A DNA stretch of 64,000 bases from Longimicrobium sp. Lineage in GTDB: Bacteria; Gemmatimonadota; Gemmatimonadetes; Longimicrobiales; Longimicrobiaceae. Position numbers and translations under genes: made by a program. The notes below the pieces were generated by a model. The model was not told the origin of the DNA. It made no database searches and saw only the letters and a list, made by a program, of their open reading frames with translations. The stretch spans positions 19,040 through 83,039 of the forward strand of contig DASUYB010000150.1 of the NCBI GenBank assembly GCA_036377595.1. The letters are read 5' to 3'. This document shows, piece by piece, positions 56,211 through 64,000 of the stretch (within the stretch, counting starts at the first letter, position 1; each line of letters starts with the position of its first letter).

Positions 56211-58033
56211 CCGGACCGGGGCGGCCACCGCCGCAGCGGCTCCCGGCGCTGCCGCGTGCGGGCGGTCAGCGCGCAGAAGCTGTTCATCGACACGTACAAT
56301 CCCATGAAGCGCTCCAGCACGGCCGCGAGGAGGTACACGCCGCCGCCCGCGAACTCCTCTTCGTCGAACGTCACCTCCACCCGGTGCCCGCGCGCGAACG
56401 CGATCCCCCCCTCGCCGCCCACGCGCGCGTGCATGGGCGCGCCGGCGACGGAGACCACGCCCTGCACGTGCTTCTCGCCCGCGCGCGAGCCGGCGAAGTT
56501 GTGCAGCGCCAGGAGCGCGCGCAGGCTCTCCGCCCCGTCGTCCGCGAGCGACGCGTAGTTGAGGGAGAGCTGGGAGACCAGGCGCCAGAGCTGCGCGCCG
56601 CCGGAGGGCGGCTGCACCAGCGGCGTGGGCGTGCCCAGCAGCGACACCTTCAGCACCGGCCCGCCGCCGGGGAGCGACAGGTCCGCCCCGTCGGACGCCA
56701 GCTCCATCCGCCCCGGGAGATCGCCATTGTGGCAGAGGAGGCGCGCGGTCACCGCGTGCGCGTAGGGCTGCGCCAGCCGCGCGTCGCGGTCCACGAAGTG
56801 GAGGCAGACGTCGGTCGCCTCGTCGGGCCGCCAGCCGGAGGGCCGCCGCCGCGCGTACCACCACACCTTCGCCTCGTCCACCCCGTCGCCCCGCGCGCGG
56901 AAGGCGTGCAGCGGCTCGATGCGCAGCGGCGTGGGGTCGCCCGCCGCCACGGCCGTCACCTCCTCCACCGCGTAGACGCCCGTGGTGGGCCGGTGCGCGT
57001 CGGGGATGATGCGGTACTCGAACGCGCGCTGGGTGACCGGCGTGGGCTCGGAGGTGTGCGGGAAGAGGTTGATGATCGGCGTGCACCCCAGCCGGAAGGT
57101 CTCCGCCCCGATCCCCGCCTCCAGCGCGTTCCGGCGATCCCCACGCTCGAAGGGGGCGATGAGGATGACGACCTCCACCGCCTCGCCCATCCCCGCCGCG
57201 CGCACGCGCTCGAAGCCGGCCAGGTCCACGAACCAGAACTTCTCGGGGAAGGTGAAGTACTCGCCCAGCAGCCGGTATCCCACGAAGGCGCGGCGGGGGA
57301 CGGGGAGCATCCCCTCGTCCTCCGCGAAGCCCACGGGGGTGATCGCACCGGCGGGGAGGACGACGGGCTCGGCGCGCGAGCCGGGGACCAGGTCGCGCAC
57401 CCACACCTCGCGGACGCTGTTGCAGAGGAGCTCGTACAGCGTCCCCGCCAGGTTCGGCTCGGCGGAGAGGTGGAAGCGGAGCGAATCCGTCTCCAGCGCG
57501 GAGAAGGTCAATCCCCCCAGGCAGCGCAGCTCCAGCCGGATGGCGGCCACCGCGTCGCCCGCGCGCACGGGCGGCCGCAGCTCGTACGGCGCGGTCCACT
57601 TCGCCGACGCGACGGAGACGGGGAGGAGCGCGGTGTCGTAGCAGGTGCGGAAGCGGCAGGGCGCGCCCGCCACCTCGCGCGAGTACAGCAGCGTGCCGCG
57701 CGGAACCGGGTGCCCGGCGGGAAGGGCGCCGCGCTCGGGGTCGGGGTGCAGCTGCGCCACCGCCATCGAGGGGATGGGGCGCACGTACTGCGGATACGCC
57801 GCGTCGAGCAGCGCCTCGGCGATCTCGGGAAAGTCGTCGTCGAGCTTCAGGTGCACGCGCGCGGCCAGGAAGGCGAACCCCTCCAGCAGCCGCTCCACGT
57901 GCGGGTCCTCGCACTTCGTCGGCTCGAGGAGAAGCCGCTGCGCCACGCGCGGGTAGCGCCGCGCGAAGTCGGCACCGGTGCGGCGCAGCCAGGTGAGCTC
58001 GCGCTCGTAGTAGTCGAGCAGCGCGTCACGCAT
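56192..58033 (-). CDS. tssF: type VI secretion baseplate protein TssF
   Basis: 613 residues. N-terminus LLDYYERELTWLRRTGADFARRYPRVAQRLLLEPTKCEDPHVERLLEGFAFLAARVHLKLDDDFPEIAEALLDAAYPQYVRPIPSMAVAQL is the textbook TssF opening; FRTCYDTALLPV, LTFSALETDSLRFHLSAE, FPEKFWFVDLAGFERV and RGHRVEVTFDEEEFAGGGVYLLAAVLERFMGLYVSMNSF close it. It overlaps tssE by 8 bp and tssG by 19 bp. Confidence 0.96.
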   Translation of the reverse strand: MRDALLDYYERELTWLRRTGADFARRYPRVAQRLLLEPTKCEDPHVERLLEGFAFLAARVHLKLDDDFPEIAEALLDAAYPQYVRPIPSMAVAQLHPDPERGALPAGHPVPRGTLLYSREVAGAPCRFRTCYDTALLPVSVASAKWTAPYELRPPVRAGDAVAAIRLELRCLGGLTFSALETDSLRFHLSAEPNLAGTLYELLCNSVREVWVRDLVPGSRAEPVVLPAGAITPVGFAEDEGMLPVPRRAFVGYRLLGEYFTFPEKFWFVDLAGFERVRAAGMGEAVEVVILIAPFERGDRRNALEAGIGAETFRLGCTPIINLFPHTSEPTPVTQRAFEYRIIPDAHRPTTGVYAVEEVTAVAAGDPTPLRIEPLHAFRARGDGVDEAKVWWYARRRPSGWRPDEATDVCLHFVDRDARLAQPYAHAVTARLLCHNGDLPGRMELASDGADLSLPGGGPVLKVSLLGTPTPLVQPPSGGAQLWRLVSQLSLNYASLADDGAESLRALLALHNFAGSRAGEKHVQGVVSVAGAPMHARVGGEGGIAFARGHRVEVTFDEEEFAGGGVYLLAAVLERFMGLYVSMNSFCALTARTRQRREPLRRWPPRSGWKPLL

Positions 58034-58511
58034 GCGCGCCTCCGCTCACCCGGAAGGTGCCGCTGGCCGTCTCCAGCACGGTGTCGAAGGCCACCCGCTC
58101 GGGCTCGGGCTCCATCTGCAGCACCCCCTCCACCACGAAGCGCACCTCGCGGTCCGCCGCGTCGCCCACGGTCACCCGCACGCGCGTGAGCCGCGGCTCG
58201 AAGGTGGTGACCGCCTCCTCCACCTCGCGCTGCAGCCGCCGCCGCACCGCCTCGGAGCCGGCGGTCAGCGAGGAAAGGTCGCCCAGCCCGAAGGTGAATA
58301 CGGAGCGCCGCAGCTCGGGGCACCACTCGGGCGCGAGGTCGATGGCGCGCCGGGTGTTCAGCAGCCACTCCAGGTCGCGCAGCAGCGACGCCTTGAGCCG
58401 CGCGACGGAGCGCGACCAAGGCGTCCCCGCGCGGCCGGCGCCGGTCTCCTCCTCCAGCAGCCGGTCGAGCACCGACAGGCGCACCGTGCGGTCGGGGTCA
58501 TGCGGCTGCAT
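58026..58511 (-). CDS. tssE: type VI secretion baseplate protein TssE (gp25-like)
   Basis: 161 residues: VRLSVLDRLLEEETGAG, SVARLKASLLRDLEWLLNTRRAIDLAPEWCPELRRSVFTFGLGDLSSLTAGSE, LTRVRVTVGDAADREVRFVVEGVLQMEP. The conserved RDLEWLLNTRR is the gp25/EPR-like sheath-initiating segment. Overlaps tssA by 14 bp. Confidence 0.95.
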   Translation of the reverse strand: MQPHDPDRTVRLSVLDRLLEEETGAGRAGTPWSRSVARLKASLLRDLEWLLNTRRAIDLAPEWCPELRRSVFTFGLGDLSSLTAGSEAVRRRLQREVEEAVTTFEPRLTRVRVTVGDAADREVRFVVEGVLQMEPEPERVAFDTVLETASGTFRVSGGAHA

Positions 58512-60318
58512 CGGCGCTCCCCGCCAGCTGCATCGCCCGCACGGGGTCCAGCCGGCAGACGCGCAGGTACAGCCCCTCGCGCTCGCCCTGGCCGTCGCCC
58601 GCCTGCGAGAGCGCGCGGTGGAGGAGCGCCAGCGGCCCGGCCACCACCTCGCCCGCCTCCCACGCCTCCAGCTGGTGCCGCTCCACCTGCTCCAGCAGCT
58701 GGCGGAGGATGGGCACGGCCACGGCGGCCTTTCCCGCGTCGACCAGCACCGCGGCGGCCTGCGAGCGGTGGAGGAAGCGCGCGCGCTCGCTGCGCTCCTG
58801 CGCGGCGGCGGCCACCAGGATCTCCACCGCCCGCTCCGGCTCGCCCGCGGCCGCCCGCGCCCGCGCGCGCTCCGCCGCGGCGCCGGGCGACGGCGCGGGG
58901 GGCGGCGCCGCCTCCGCTCCGTCCGCGGAGACGAGGCCGGCCTCGCGCAGCCACGCCAGCGTCTCGGCGTTGGCCGCGGGGGTGTCGTCCATCAGCGTCA
59001 TCGCGGGGAGCGCGGGTACGGCCTGCAGCAGCGCACGCAGCTCGGCCGCCAGCGCGGCGCGGAGCGCGTCGTACGCCTCGCCCAGGGCGGCGCAGGCGGC
59101 GGCCGAGTAGCGCTGCAGGTCCAGCCAGCCGCGGCCCTGCGGCTGGGCCATGGTCTCCTCGGCCGCGTCGAGCAGCTCGGCCCAGCGCTCCTCCAGCAGC
59201 AGCGTCTTCAGCCGCACCCGCTCGGCCGTGGGCGGCGCCGCCAGGAGACGGGGATCGGGGGATGGGCCGCCGCCGCGCAGCTCGCCCCAGCGGAAGCCGC
59301 GCAGGACGAGGTACGGCGCGGGGTCCGCCGGCCGCTCGCGGCGGAGATGCCGGGCCAGCGCTGCCAGCCGCGCCGCCGCCTCCTCGCGCGTCCGCGGCGG
59401 CCCCGCCTCGAGCGACGGAGATGGCGGTGCATCTCCATCCCCGCCGCTCGCGGCGGAGACGGCGACGCCGGCCGCGATCTCCACCGCCGTCGCCCCGTCT
59501 CCCGGCTCGGTGGACGAGGACGCGTCGGCCGCGGAGGCCTCGGGCTCGGGCTCGCCCTTCTTCGCCAGGAGCTGTCCGGCCAGCCGGCGGACCTCGTCCA
59601 GCGCCTCGCGCAGCTTCAGGAAGGCGGGGGCCGCGTCGCCCAGCCGCTCGCGGCTGAAGGCCTGCAGCGCGTCGAGGGCGGCGGCCCCGGCGTCGAGCTC
59701 CGCGCGGCGCTCGCGCAGCCACTCGCCCGGCGTCTCCTCCACCCCGCGGTCGAACGCCTCGGCGCTCACCTTCCCCGCCTCGACGGCGGCGCGCCACTCG
59801 GCCAGCCTGGCCTCGTCGCCCTTCGCCTCTTCCTCGCTCCCCACCTTGCGCGACTCGGCGTAGGCGGCGGCGCCGTGGCCGGCCTTCGTCAGCGGCGCCA
59901 GGCGCAGCGACGCGCCCAGGTACAGGTCGATCCACTCGAGCGGGGCGGCGCGCAGCTCCAGGTCGCCGTCCTCGATCTCGGGGTGGAGATGGTCCCAGAA
60001 GCGCTCCATCATCCCCAGCATCAGCTCCACCCCGGCGGCGAAGCCGGCGAAGCCCTGGCGCCGCGTCCACGCCTCCGTCAACCACGCCGCCACCTGCAGG
60101 TCCTTCGACTGCCGGGCGAGGACGTCGGTGGCCAGCTTCACCACCAGCGCGTAGTCGGCCGTCTTGCGCTCGCGCTTCCAGTCGCCCTGCGGGACGTCGT
60201 CCTCCTCGAAGCGCGCCTGGCGGATCTGCTGGTACACCAGCTCGCCGCGCAGGCTGGGCCCCGCCGGGTTCTCGCCGGCGATGGGCTCCAGCAGGTCGGA
60301 CGCGAGGGCGGCGGTCAT
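58498..60318 (-). CDS. tssA: type VI secretion protein TssA
   Basis: 606 residues. ImpA_N-type N-terminal domain: DLLEPIAGENPAGPSLRGELVYQQIRQARFEED, ADYALVVKLATDVLARQSKDLQVAAWLTEAWTRRQGFAGFAAGVELMLGMMERFWDHLHPEIEDGDLELRAAPLEWID. A middle coiled region (AFDRGVEETPGEWLRERRAELDAGAAALDALQAFSRERLGDAAPAFLKLREALDEVRRL), a Pro/Glu linker and a helical C-terminal domain (AERARARAAAGEPERAVEILVAAAAQERSERARFLHRSQ) follow. TssA primes and caps tube/sheath growth. Overlaps tagJ by 4 bp. Confidence 0.93.
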   Translation of the reverse strand: MTAALASDLLEPIAGENPAGPSLRGELVYQQIRQARFEEDDVPQGDWKRERKTADYALVVKLATDVLARQSKDLQVAAWLTEAWTRRQGFAGFAAGVELMLGMMERFWDHLHPEIEDGDLELRAAPLEWIDLYLGASLRLAPLTKAGHGAAAYAESRKVGSEEEAKGDEARLAEWRAAVEAGKVSAEAFDRGVEETPGEWLRERRAELDAGAAALDALQAFSRERLGDAAPAFLKLREALDEVRRLAGQLLAKKGEPEPEASAADASSSTEPGDGATAVEIAAGVAVSAASGGDGDAPPSPSLEAGPPRTREEAAARLAALARHLRRERPADPAPYLVLRGFRWGELRGGGPSPDPRLLAAPPTAERVRLKTLLLEERWAELLDAAEETMAQPQGRGWLDLQRYSAAACAALGEAYDALRAALAAELRALLQAVPALPAMTLMDDTPAANAETLAWLREAGLVSADGAEAAPPPAPSPGAAAERARARAAAGEPERAVEILVAAAAQERSERARFLHRSQAAAVLVDAGKAAVAVPILRQLLEQVERHQLEAWEAGEVVAGPLALLHRALSQAGDGQGEREGLYLRVCRLDPVRAMQLAGSADAAA

Positions 60319-61064
60319 GGCGCCTCCGCCGCGGCGGGGGCGTCGATCTCCAGCTCGCGCAGGTCGAGGAGCGGAACGATCTCCCCGTCCACCCGCAGCA
60401 GCTTGGCGCCGACGGGAACCGGCTCGCCGCCGGGCCCGTCGTCCCAGTCGGCCGCGCGCCCCAGCCGCACCTGCGCGTCGGCGTGGCGCCAGGAGAGGGG
60501 GGAGAGGACGGGAAGGAGCACCTCGCCCAGCTCGGCGCCGTCGAACCCCTCGGCCGGCTGCACCCGCGCGGGCGCCCACAGCAGGTCGCGGAGATGGCGG
60601 GGCGGCTCCATCCGCACCCCGGCCAGCAGGCGGAAGGGGATCCAGGTGTACTGCCCCGCCGCGAACACCTCCAGCCGCGCGCCGATGCGCGGGTCGGCGT
60701 CCTCGAGCGACGAGAACGCGCGCCCGTTCAGCCGGCCGGAGACCGAGGCCGCGTCCCCGGCCGCGTGCGGCGGCGAGCCGCCGTCGGCGAACAGCGCCTG
60801 GCGCGTGCGCTCGGCGTGCAGGGCGCTGCGGTAGAGCCACGCCCCCAGCTCCGCCTCGCGGCCGCCGCCCGCGATCACGTCCAGCTGCTTTCCCGCGCGG
60901 TCGTACTCGCCCGCGAAGCAGAGCAGCTCGAACAGGAAGGTGCGGCTGCGCGCGTCGGCCGGGTCGCCGCGCAGCACGGCCCCCAGCGCGGCGATGGCCT
61001 CGTCCAGCCGCCCCTGCTCGTACAGGACGCGGGCGCCGGCCGCGTCGGCGGCCAGGGTGCTCAC
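60315..61064 (-). CDS. tagJ: type VI accessory protein TagJ (ImpE)
   Basis: 249 residues. N-terminal TPR-like helices (GARVLYEQGRLDEAIAALGAVLRGDPADARSRTFLFELLCFAGEYDRAGKQLDVI) and a C-terminal SET-like ImpE domain (PRIGARLEVFAAGQYTWIPFRLLAGVRMEPPRHLRDLLWAPARVQPAEGFDGAELGEVLLPVLSPLS). ImpE/TagJ binds the sheath protein TssB and modulates ClpV recruitment. The GTG start at 61064 overlaps the hcp stop (GTGA). Confidence 0.92.
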   Translation of the reverse strand: MSTLAADAAGARVLYEQGRLDEAIAALGAVLRGDPADARSRTFLFELLCFAGEYDRAGKQLDVIAGGGREAELGAWLYRSALHAERTRQALFADGGSPPHAAGDAASVSGRLNGRAFSSLEDADPRIGARLEVFAAGQYTWIPFRLLAGVRMEPPRHLRDLLWAPARVQPAEGFDGAELGEVLLPVLSPLSWRHADAQVRLGRAADWDDGPGGEPVPVGAKLLRVDGEIVPLLDLRELEIDAPAAAEAP

Positions 61065-61549
61065 GCCGACACCTTCTGCACGTCCCAGCTGGCCACCACC
61101 GGCGAGCCGGTGGCCCCGGTGTCGCTCTGCGGCGTGTAGGTGACCGTCACCTTGCCGAAGGCCAGCCCCAGCGACTCGGTGGGGCGGTTGTCGCCGCCGC
61201 TGGTGCCGCTCCACTGCACCGACGCGATGTACACCTTCTCGAACTCGTACTTCAGGTAGTCCACCGGCGAGTCGCCGCCCGCCTTGCGCAGGGTGACCAC
61301 CACCTTGGCGATGTGCTTCCCCGAGCAGCAGGCCTGGAACAGCTGCGGGCTGGCCGCGTCGGTGGCCTTCAGGCAGTTGAACGCCGACACCGAGGCCTTC
61401 CCCGCGCCGCCGCCGGCGCCGGCCGAGCCCACCGTGGTCGAGTTGTGCGCGCCCAGGCTGAAGCTCAGCAGCTCGATCTGCTTCTCGAAGCCGCTGCGGG
61501 TCGACTCGCCGTCGATCCCGTCGATCTTGAGGAATGCGTCGAAAGGCAT
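61061..61549 (-). CDS. tssD: Hcp tube protein (TssD)
   Basis: 162 residues: MPFDAFLKIDGIDGESTRSG, FEKQIELLSFSLGAHNSTTVG, KASVSAFNCLKATDAASPQLFQACCSGKHIAKVVVTLRKAGG, VDYLKYEFEKVYIASVQWSGTSGGDNRPTESLGLAFGKVTVTYTPQS. These are the beta-barrel strands of the hexameric inner tube. Three Cys residues (NC, ACC) are unusual for Hcp. GGAG lies ten bases before the ATG. Confidence 0.95.
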   Translation of the reverse strand: MPFDAFLKIDGIDGESTRSGFEKQIELLSFSLGAHNSTTVGSAGAGGGAGKASVSAFNCLKATDAASPQLFQACCSGKHIAKVVVTLRKAGGDSPVDYLKYEFEKVYIASVQWSGTSGGDNRPTESLGLAFGKVTVTYTPQSDTGATGSPVVASWDVQKVSA

Positions 61550-61628
61550 GGGATTCGTGCTCCGCGGGTGAAGGGTGCCCGCGCGCCCGGCCCCGTGCCG
61601 GGCGCGCGGCAGGATGAAGGAGAAGCGC

Positions 61629-63113
61629 TCAGGACGCCGGCTGCGGCAGGTCGGCCACCAGCCGCATCGACACGCTCAGCTCGTCGAGCTGGAAGTGCGG
61701 GCGCAGGAAGGCCACGGCGCGGTAGGCGCCCGGCTTCCCCGGCACCTCCACCACGTCGATGCGCGCCTCGCGCAGCGGCCGCTTGCTCTTGACCTCGGCC
61801 GAGGCGTCGTCGTTGGCCACGACGTAGTTGCTGATCCAGCGGTTGAGGAAGGTCTCGGCCTGGCTGCGCGACATGTAGCCGCCGATCTTGTCGCGCATCA
61901 TCGCCTTCAGGTAATGGGCGAAGCGCGAGACGGCGAAGATGTAGGGGATCTGCGCCGAGATGCGCGCGTTGCCGGTGGCCGCGTCGGTGTCGTAGACCTT
62001 GGGCTTCTGCGCCGACTGGACGGAGAAGAAGGCGGCCTTGGGCGTGCCCTTGCAATGCACCAGCGGCGCGAACCCCAGGTCGGCCAGCTCCTTCTCGCGC
62101 CGGTCGGTGATGGACGACTCGGTGGGGCACTTCATGGCCACGTCGCCGCTGTCGGTGCGGAAGTTGTGCACCGGCAGCCCCTCCACCAGGCCGCCCCCCT
62201 CCACCCCGCGGATGGTGGCGCACCACCCGTACTTGGCGAAGGCCTGCGTCACCCGCGCGCCCAGCGCCCAGGCCGCGTTCCCCCACAGGTAGGCGGCGTG
62301 GTCCGAGCCGTCCACGCGCTCCTCGTAGTCGAACGCCTCCACCGGCACCGTCTCGCGGCCGTAGGGGTCGCGCAGCAGCATGCGGGGCAGCGTGAGCGCC
62401 ACGTAGCGCGAGTCCTCGGTCTCGCGGAACGCCTTCCAGCGCGCGTACTCGGTGTTGTCGAAGATCTTGGCCAGGTCGCGCGGCGCGTCGAGCTGGGTGA
62501 AGCTCTCCAGGTTGAACATGTCGCACCCGGCGGCGGTGATGAACGGCGCGTGCGCGCCCGCCGCCACCTGGCTGACCTTCTCCAGCAGCTCGATGTCCTC
62601 GCCCCCGCGGCCGAACTCGTAGTCGCCCAGCAGCGCGGCGAAGGGGTGGCCGCCGAACACCCCGTACTCCTCCTCGTACACCTTCTTGAACAGCGCGCTC
62701 TGGTCGAACTCGGGGGCGCGCTGCAGGTCCTTCAGCAGCTCCTTCTTGGTCACGTTCAGCACCTTGATCTTCAGCATGGTGCCTGTCTCGCTCTGGGCGA
62801 GCAGGTACTTCAGCCCGCGCCAGGTGGCCTCGAGCTTCTGGAACGCGGGGTGGTGCATGATGGCGTTCAGCTGCGCCGAGATCAGCTGGTCGATCTCGGC
62901 GATGCGCGCGTTGAGCATGGCCTCGGTGTCGGGGCCCACCTGCATGCTCCCCTGCAGCACCTCCTCCACGAAGCGGCGGACCAGCCCGCGCCCGCGCGCC
63001 TGCGCCGGCTCGGCGGGCCCGAAGCGTCCCTCGCGGACGATCTGGTCCAGCACGCTGGTGCGTTCTTCGTCTGCGGCGCCGGCGGCGGCCACCGCGGCCT
63101 GGGTCTCAGACAT
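61629..63113 (-). CDS. tssC: type VI sheath large subunit TssC (VipB)
   Basis: 494 residues: VLDQIVREGRFGPAEPAQAR, LINARIAEID-like ARIAEIDQLISAQLNAIMHHPAFQKLEATWRGLKYLLAQSE, LKIKVLNVTKKELLKDLQ, FKKVYEEEYGVFGGHPFAALLGDYEFG, FHLSARFAHYLK-like VSRFAHYLKAMMRDKIG. TssC with TssB forms the contractile sheath. It overlaps tssB by 8 bp. Confidence 0.97.
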   Translation of the reverse strand: MSETQAAVAAAGAADEERTSVLDQIVREGRFGPAEPAQARGRGLVRRFVEEVLQGSMQVGPDTEAMLNARIAEIDQLISAQLNAIMHHPAFQKLEATWRGLKYLLAQSETGTMLKIKVLNVTKKELLKDLQRAPEFDQSALFKKVYEEEYGVFGGHPFAALLGDYEFGRGGEDIELLEKVSQVAAGAHAPFITAAGCDMFNLESFTQLDAPRDLAKIFDNTEYARWKAFRETEDSRYVALTLPRMLLRDPYGRETVPVEAFDYEERVDGSDHAAYLWGNAAWALGARVTQAFAKYGWCATIRGVEGGGLVEGLPVHNFRTDSGDVAMKCPTESSITDRREKELADLGFAPLVHCKGTPKAAFFSVQSAQKPKVYDTDAATGNARISAQIPYIFAVSRFAHYLKAMMRDKIGGYMSRSQAETFLNRWISNYVVANDDASAEVKSKRPLREARIDVVEVPGKPGAYRAVAFLRPHFQLDELSVSMRLVADLPQPAS

Positions 63114-63618
63114 CGGGGGCCTCCGCGGGCTGGAGCTCTTCCTTCAGGCGGCTGAGCGCCTCCTGGTCGTGCAGCGTGGCCTGCAGCACCTCTTCCAGCT
63201 TGTCGTTCCCCTGCAGGCTGCCGCGCAGGTCCGACAGCTGGCGGCGCAGCTCCAGCAGCTTGCGCAGCGGCTCCACCTGCTCGGCCACCCGGTCGGGCGA
63301 GAAGTCGTCGAGCGACTGGAAGTGCAGGTCCACGCCGATCGAGCCCTCCTCGTCGCTCAGCCGGTTGGGCACCTTGAACGCCAGGTGCGGCTTCATCCGC
63401 TGCAGCACCTCGTCGAAGTTGTCGGGGTTGATCTCCACGAACTTGCGGTCGCGCAGCCGCGCCAGCGGCTCCTCGGGCTGCCCGGTGAGGTCGGCCAGCA
63501 CGCCCATCACGAAGGGAAGCTCCTTCATCTCGATGGCCCCGCCCGTCTCCACCTCGTAGCTGATCTGCACCCGGGGCGCGCGGACGCGGCCCAGCTTGGC
63601 CTGGATGCTTTCTGCCAT
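63106..63618 (-). CDS. tssB: type VI sheath small subunit TssB (VipA)
   Basis: 170 residues: IQAKLGRVRAPRVQISYEVETGGAIEMKELPFVMGVLADLTGQPEEPLARLRDRKFVEINPDNFDEVLQRMKPHLAFKVPNRLSDEEGSIGVDLHFQSLDDFSPDRVAEQVEPLRKLLELRRQLSDLRGSLQGNDKLEEVLQ. First gene of the locus in transcription order; its upstream region carries palindrome copy 4. Confidence 0.97.
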   Translation of the reverse strand: MAESIQAKLGRVRAPRVQISYEVETGGAIEMKELPFVMGVLADLTGQPEEPLARLRDRKFVEINPDNFDEVLQRMKPHLAFKVPNRLSDEEGSIGVDLHFQSLDDFSPDRVAEQVEPLRKLLELRRQLSDLRGSLQGNDKLEEVLQATLHDQEALSRLKEELQPAEAPDV

Positions 63619-63822
63619 CGTGTGCTCCTGATCTGGCGTTGCGGGGTGGAGCCGGCGCGGCGGCCGGGTCGCGGGAACTCGGGATGAATGGGAGACGACG
63701 GAAAACCGGCGCGTTGTCGCTGCGATGATGAACGCCCTGCCGGAACCGGCTTTTTCGCGGCGGTGATGCGGGACCCGTCCCCCGCCGCACCGCTCAGGCT
63801 AGGGGCGGCACGGACGCCGCAC

Positions 63823-63840
63823 ATGGGCAGTCCTGCCTAT
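63823..63840. promoter_or_regulatory. 18-bp palindrome ATGGGCA-GTCC-TGCCTAT, copy 4 of 4
   Basis: One mismatch to the 7-4-7 consensus, 205 bp upstream of the tssB start. The intervening 63619-63822 contains GCCGG-type hairpins and no gene. Confidence 0.6.
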
Positions 63841-63877
63841 TTTCCCGCCCTCCGTTTCCCGTCCGACGCAGATCCCC

Positions 63878-63978
63878 AAAACAGAAGGCTCACGCAGAGT
63901 CAGCAGGGTCAGCAGGGAAGAAGCTGCAGTTCTCTGCTGCCTCTGCTGCTCTGCGCCTGCGTGAGACCATTCTGTTTC
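63878..63978. repeat. long inverted repeat, 'CACGCAGAGTCAGCAGGGTCAGCAG' family
   Basis: AAAACAGAAGGCTCACGCAG, then AGTCAGCAGGGTCAGCAGGG, faces TCTCTGCTGCCTCTGCTGCT and GCGTGAGACCATTCTGTTTC. It matches 22401-22495 and 20716-20815, and its ends (ACAGA/TCTGTT) are complementary. Confidence 0.7.
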
Positions 63979-64000
63979 AATCAAGAACCGGCGCCGGCGC

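Noticed and set aside
63619..63822. Sigma-54 promoter (-24/-12) upstream of tssB
   Set aside because: No TGGCAC-N5-TTGC match with correct spacing on the minus strand; the ATGGGCA palindrome does not fit this consensus.
1..64000. tRNA, rRNA or riboswitch genes
   Set aside because: No tRNA T-loop plus acceptor-stem arrangement, rRNA segment or known riboswitch core was recognised on reading; covariance-model searches could not be run.

Overview
The window is very GC-rich (roughly 70% by eye), with GC-rich third codon positions, many overlapping start/stop codons and abundant short dispersed inverted repeats between genes. With the pinensin-like lanthipeptide precursors and the T6SS gene content, this fits a Longimicrobium-like member of the Gemmatimonadota. 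That assignment is inference, because no rRNA or tRNA is present to confirm it.

Positions 1 to about 24,000 hold mixed housekeeping and accessory genes on both strands: a truncated PEP-mutase-like gene, a flavin-reductase-like gene, an NTF2-like protein, a MocR-type regulator with conspicuous operator-like sites, OsmC, a YegP-like small protein, a methyltransferase, two GNAT acetyltransferases, an antibiotic-biosynthesis-monooxygenase-like protein, a QueA-SDR pair, a NarL-type two-component system, a large FAD-oxidase/M19-peptidase fusion, two adjacent pinensin-like RiPP precursors, a solitary PD-(D/E)XK nuclease-like gene, an L,D-transpeptidase, a DoxX protein, and a lower-GC pair encoding a lipoprotein and a small exported protein.

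Positions 24,242 to 63,618 form one co-directional (minus strand) type VI secretion locus. In transcription order it holds tssB-tssC, hcp, tagJ, tssA, tssE, tssF and tssG; then clpV; then an effector module (vgrG, DUF6484, a DUF2169 adaptor, a ketosynthase-like protein, a PAAR-nuclease effector, a DUF3396 immunity protein, an unknown, a methyltransferase and a TIGR02270 HEAT protein). An envelope module follows (CsgG/TPR lipoprotein, beta-barrel, two related lipoproteins), then a first tssK, a proline-rich tail-anchored protein, a second tssK, tssL, tssM and a PrcB-like lipoprotein. It ends with a phospho-signalling module (Ser/Thr kinase, PP2C phosphatase, FHA domain fused to a trypsin-like protease). 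A recognisable tssJ is absent, and the small lipoproteins are candidates to replace it.

An 18-bp palindrome, ATGGGCA-N4-TGCCCAT, occurs four times, each in a 5' region: before tssB, before tssL, before the CsgG/TPR lipoprotein gene, and between two divergent genes at 22.8 kb, one of which encodes a second CsgG-like protein. It is a candidate operator tying these genes into one regulon.

Non-coding space is filled mostly by at least five families of dispersed hairpin-forming repeats and by 7-bp or 8-bp tandem repeats. One 7-bp array lies inside the clpV reading frame, where loss or gain of a unit would shift the frame.
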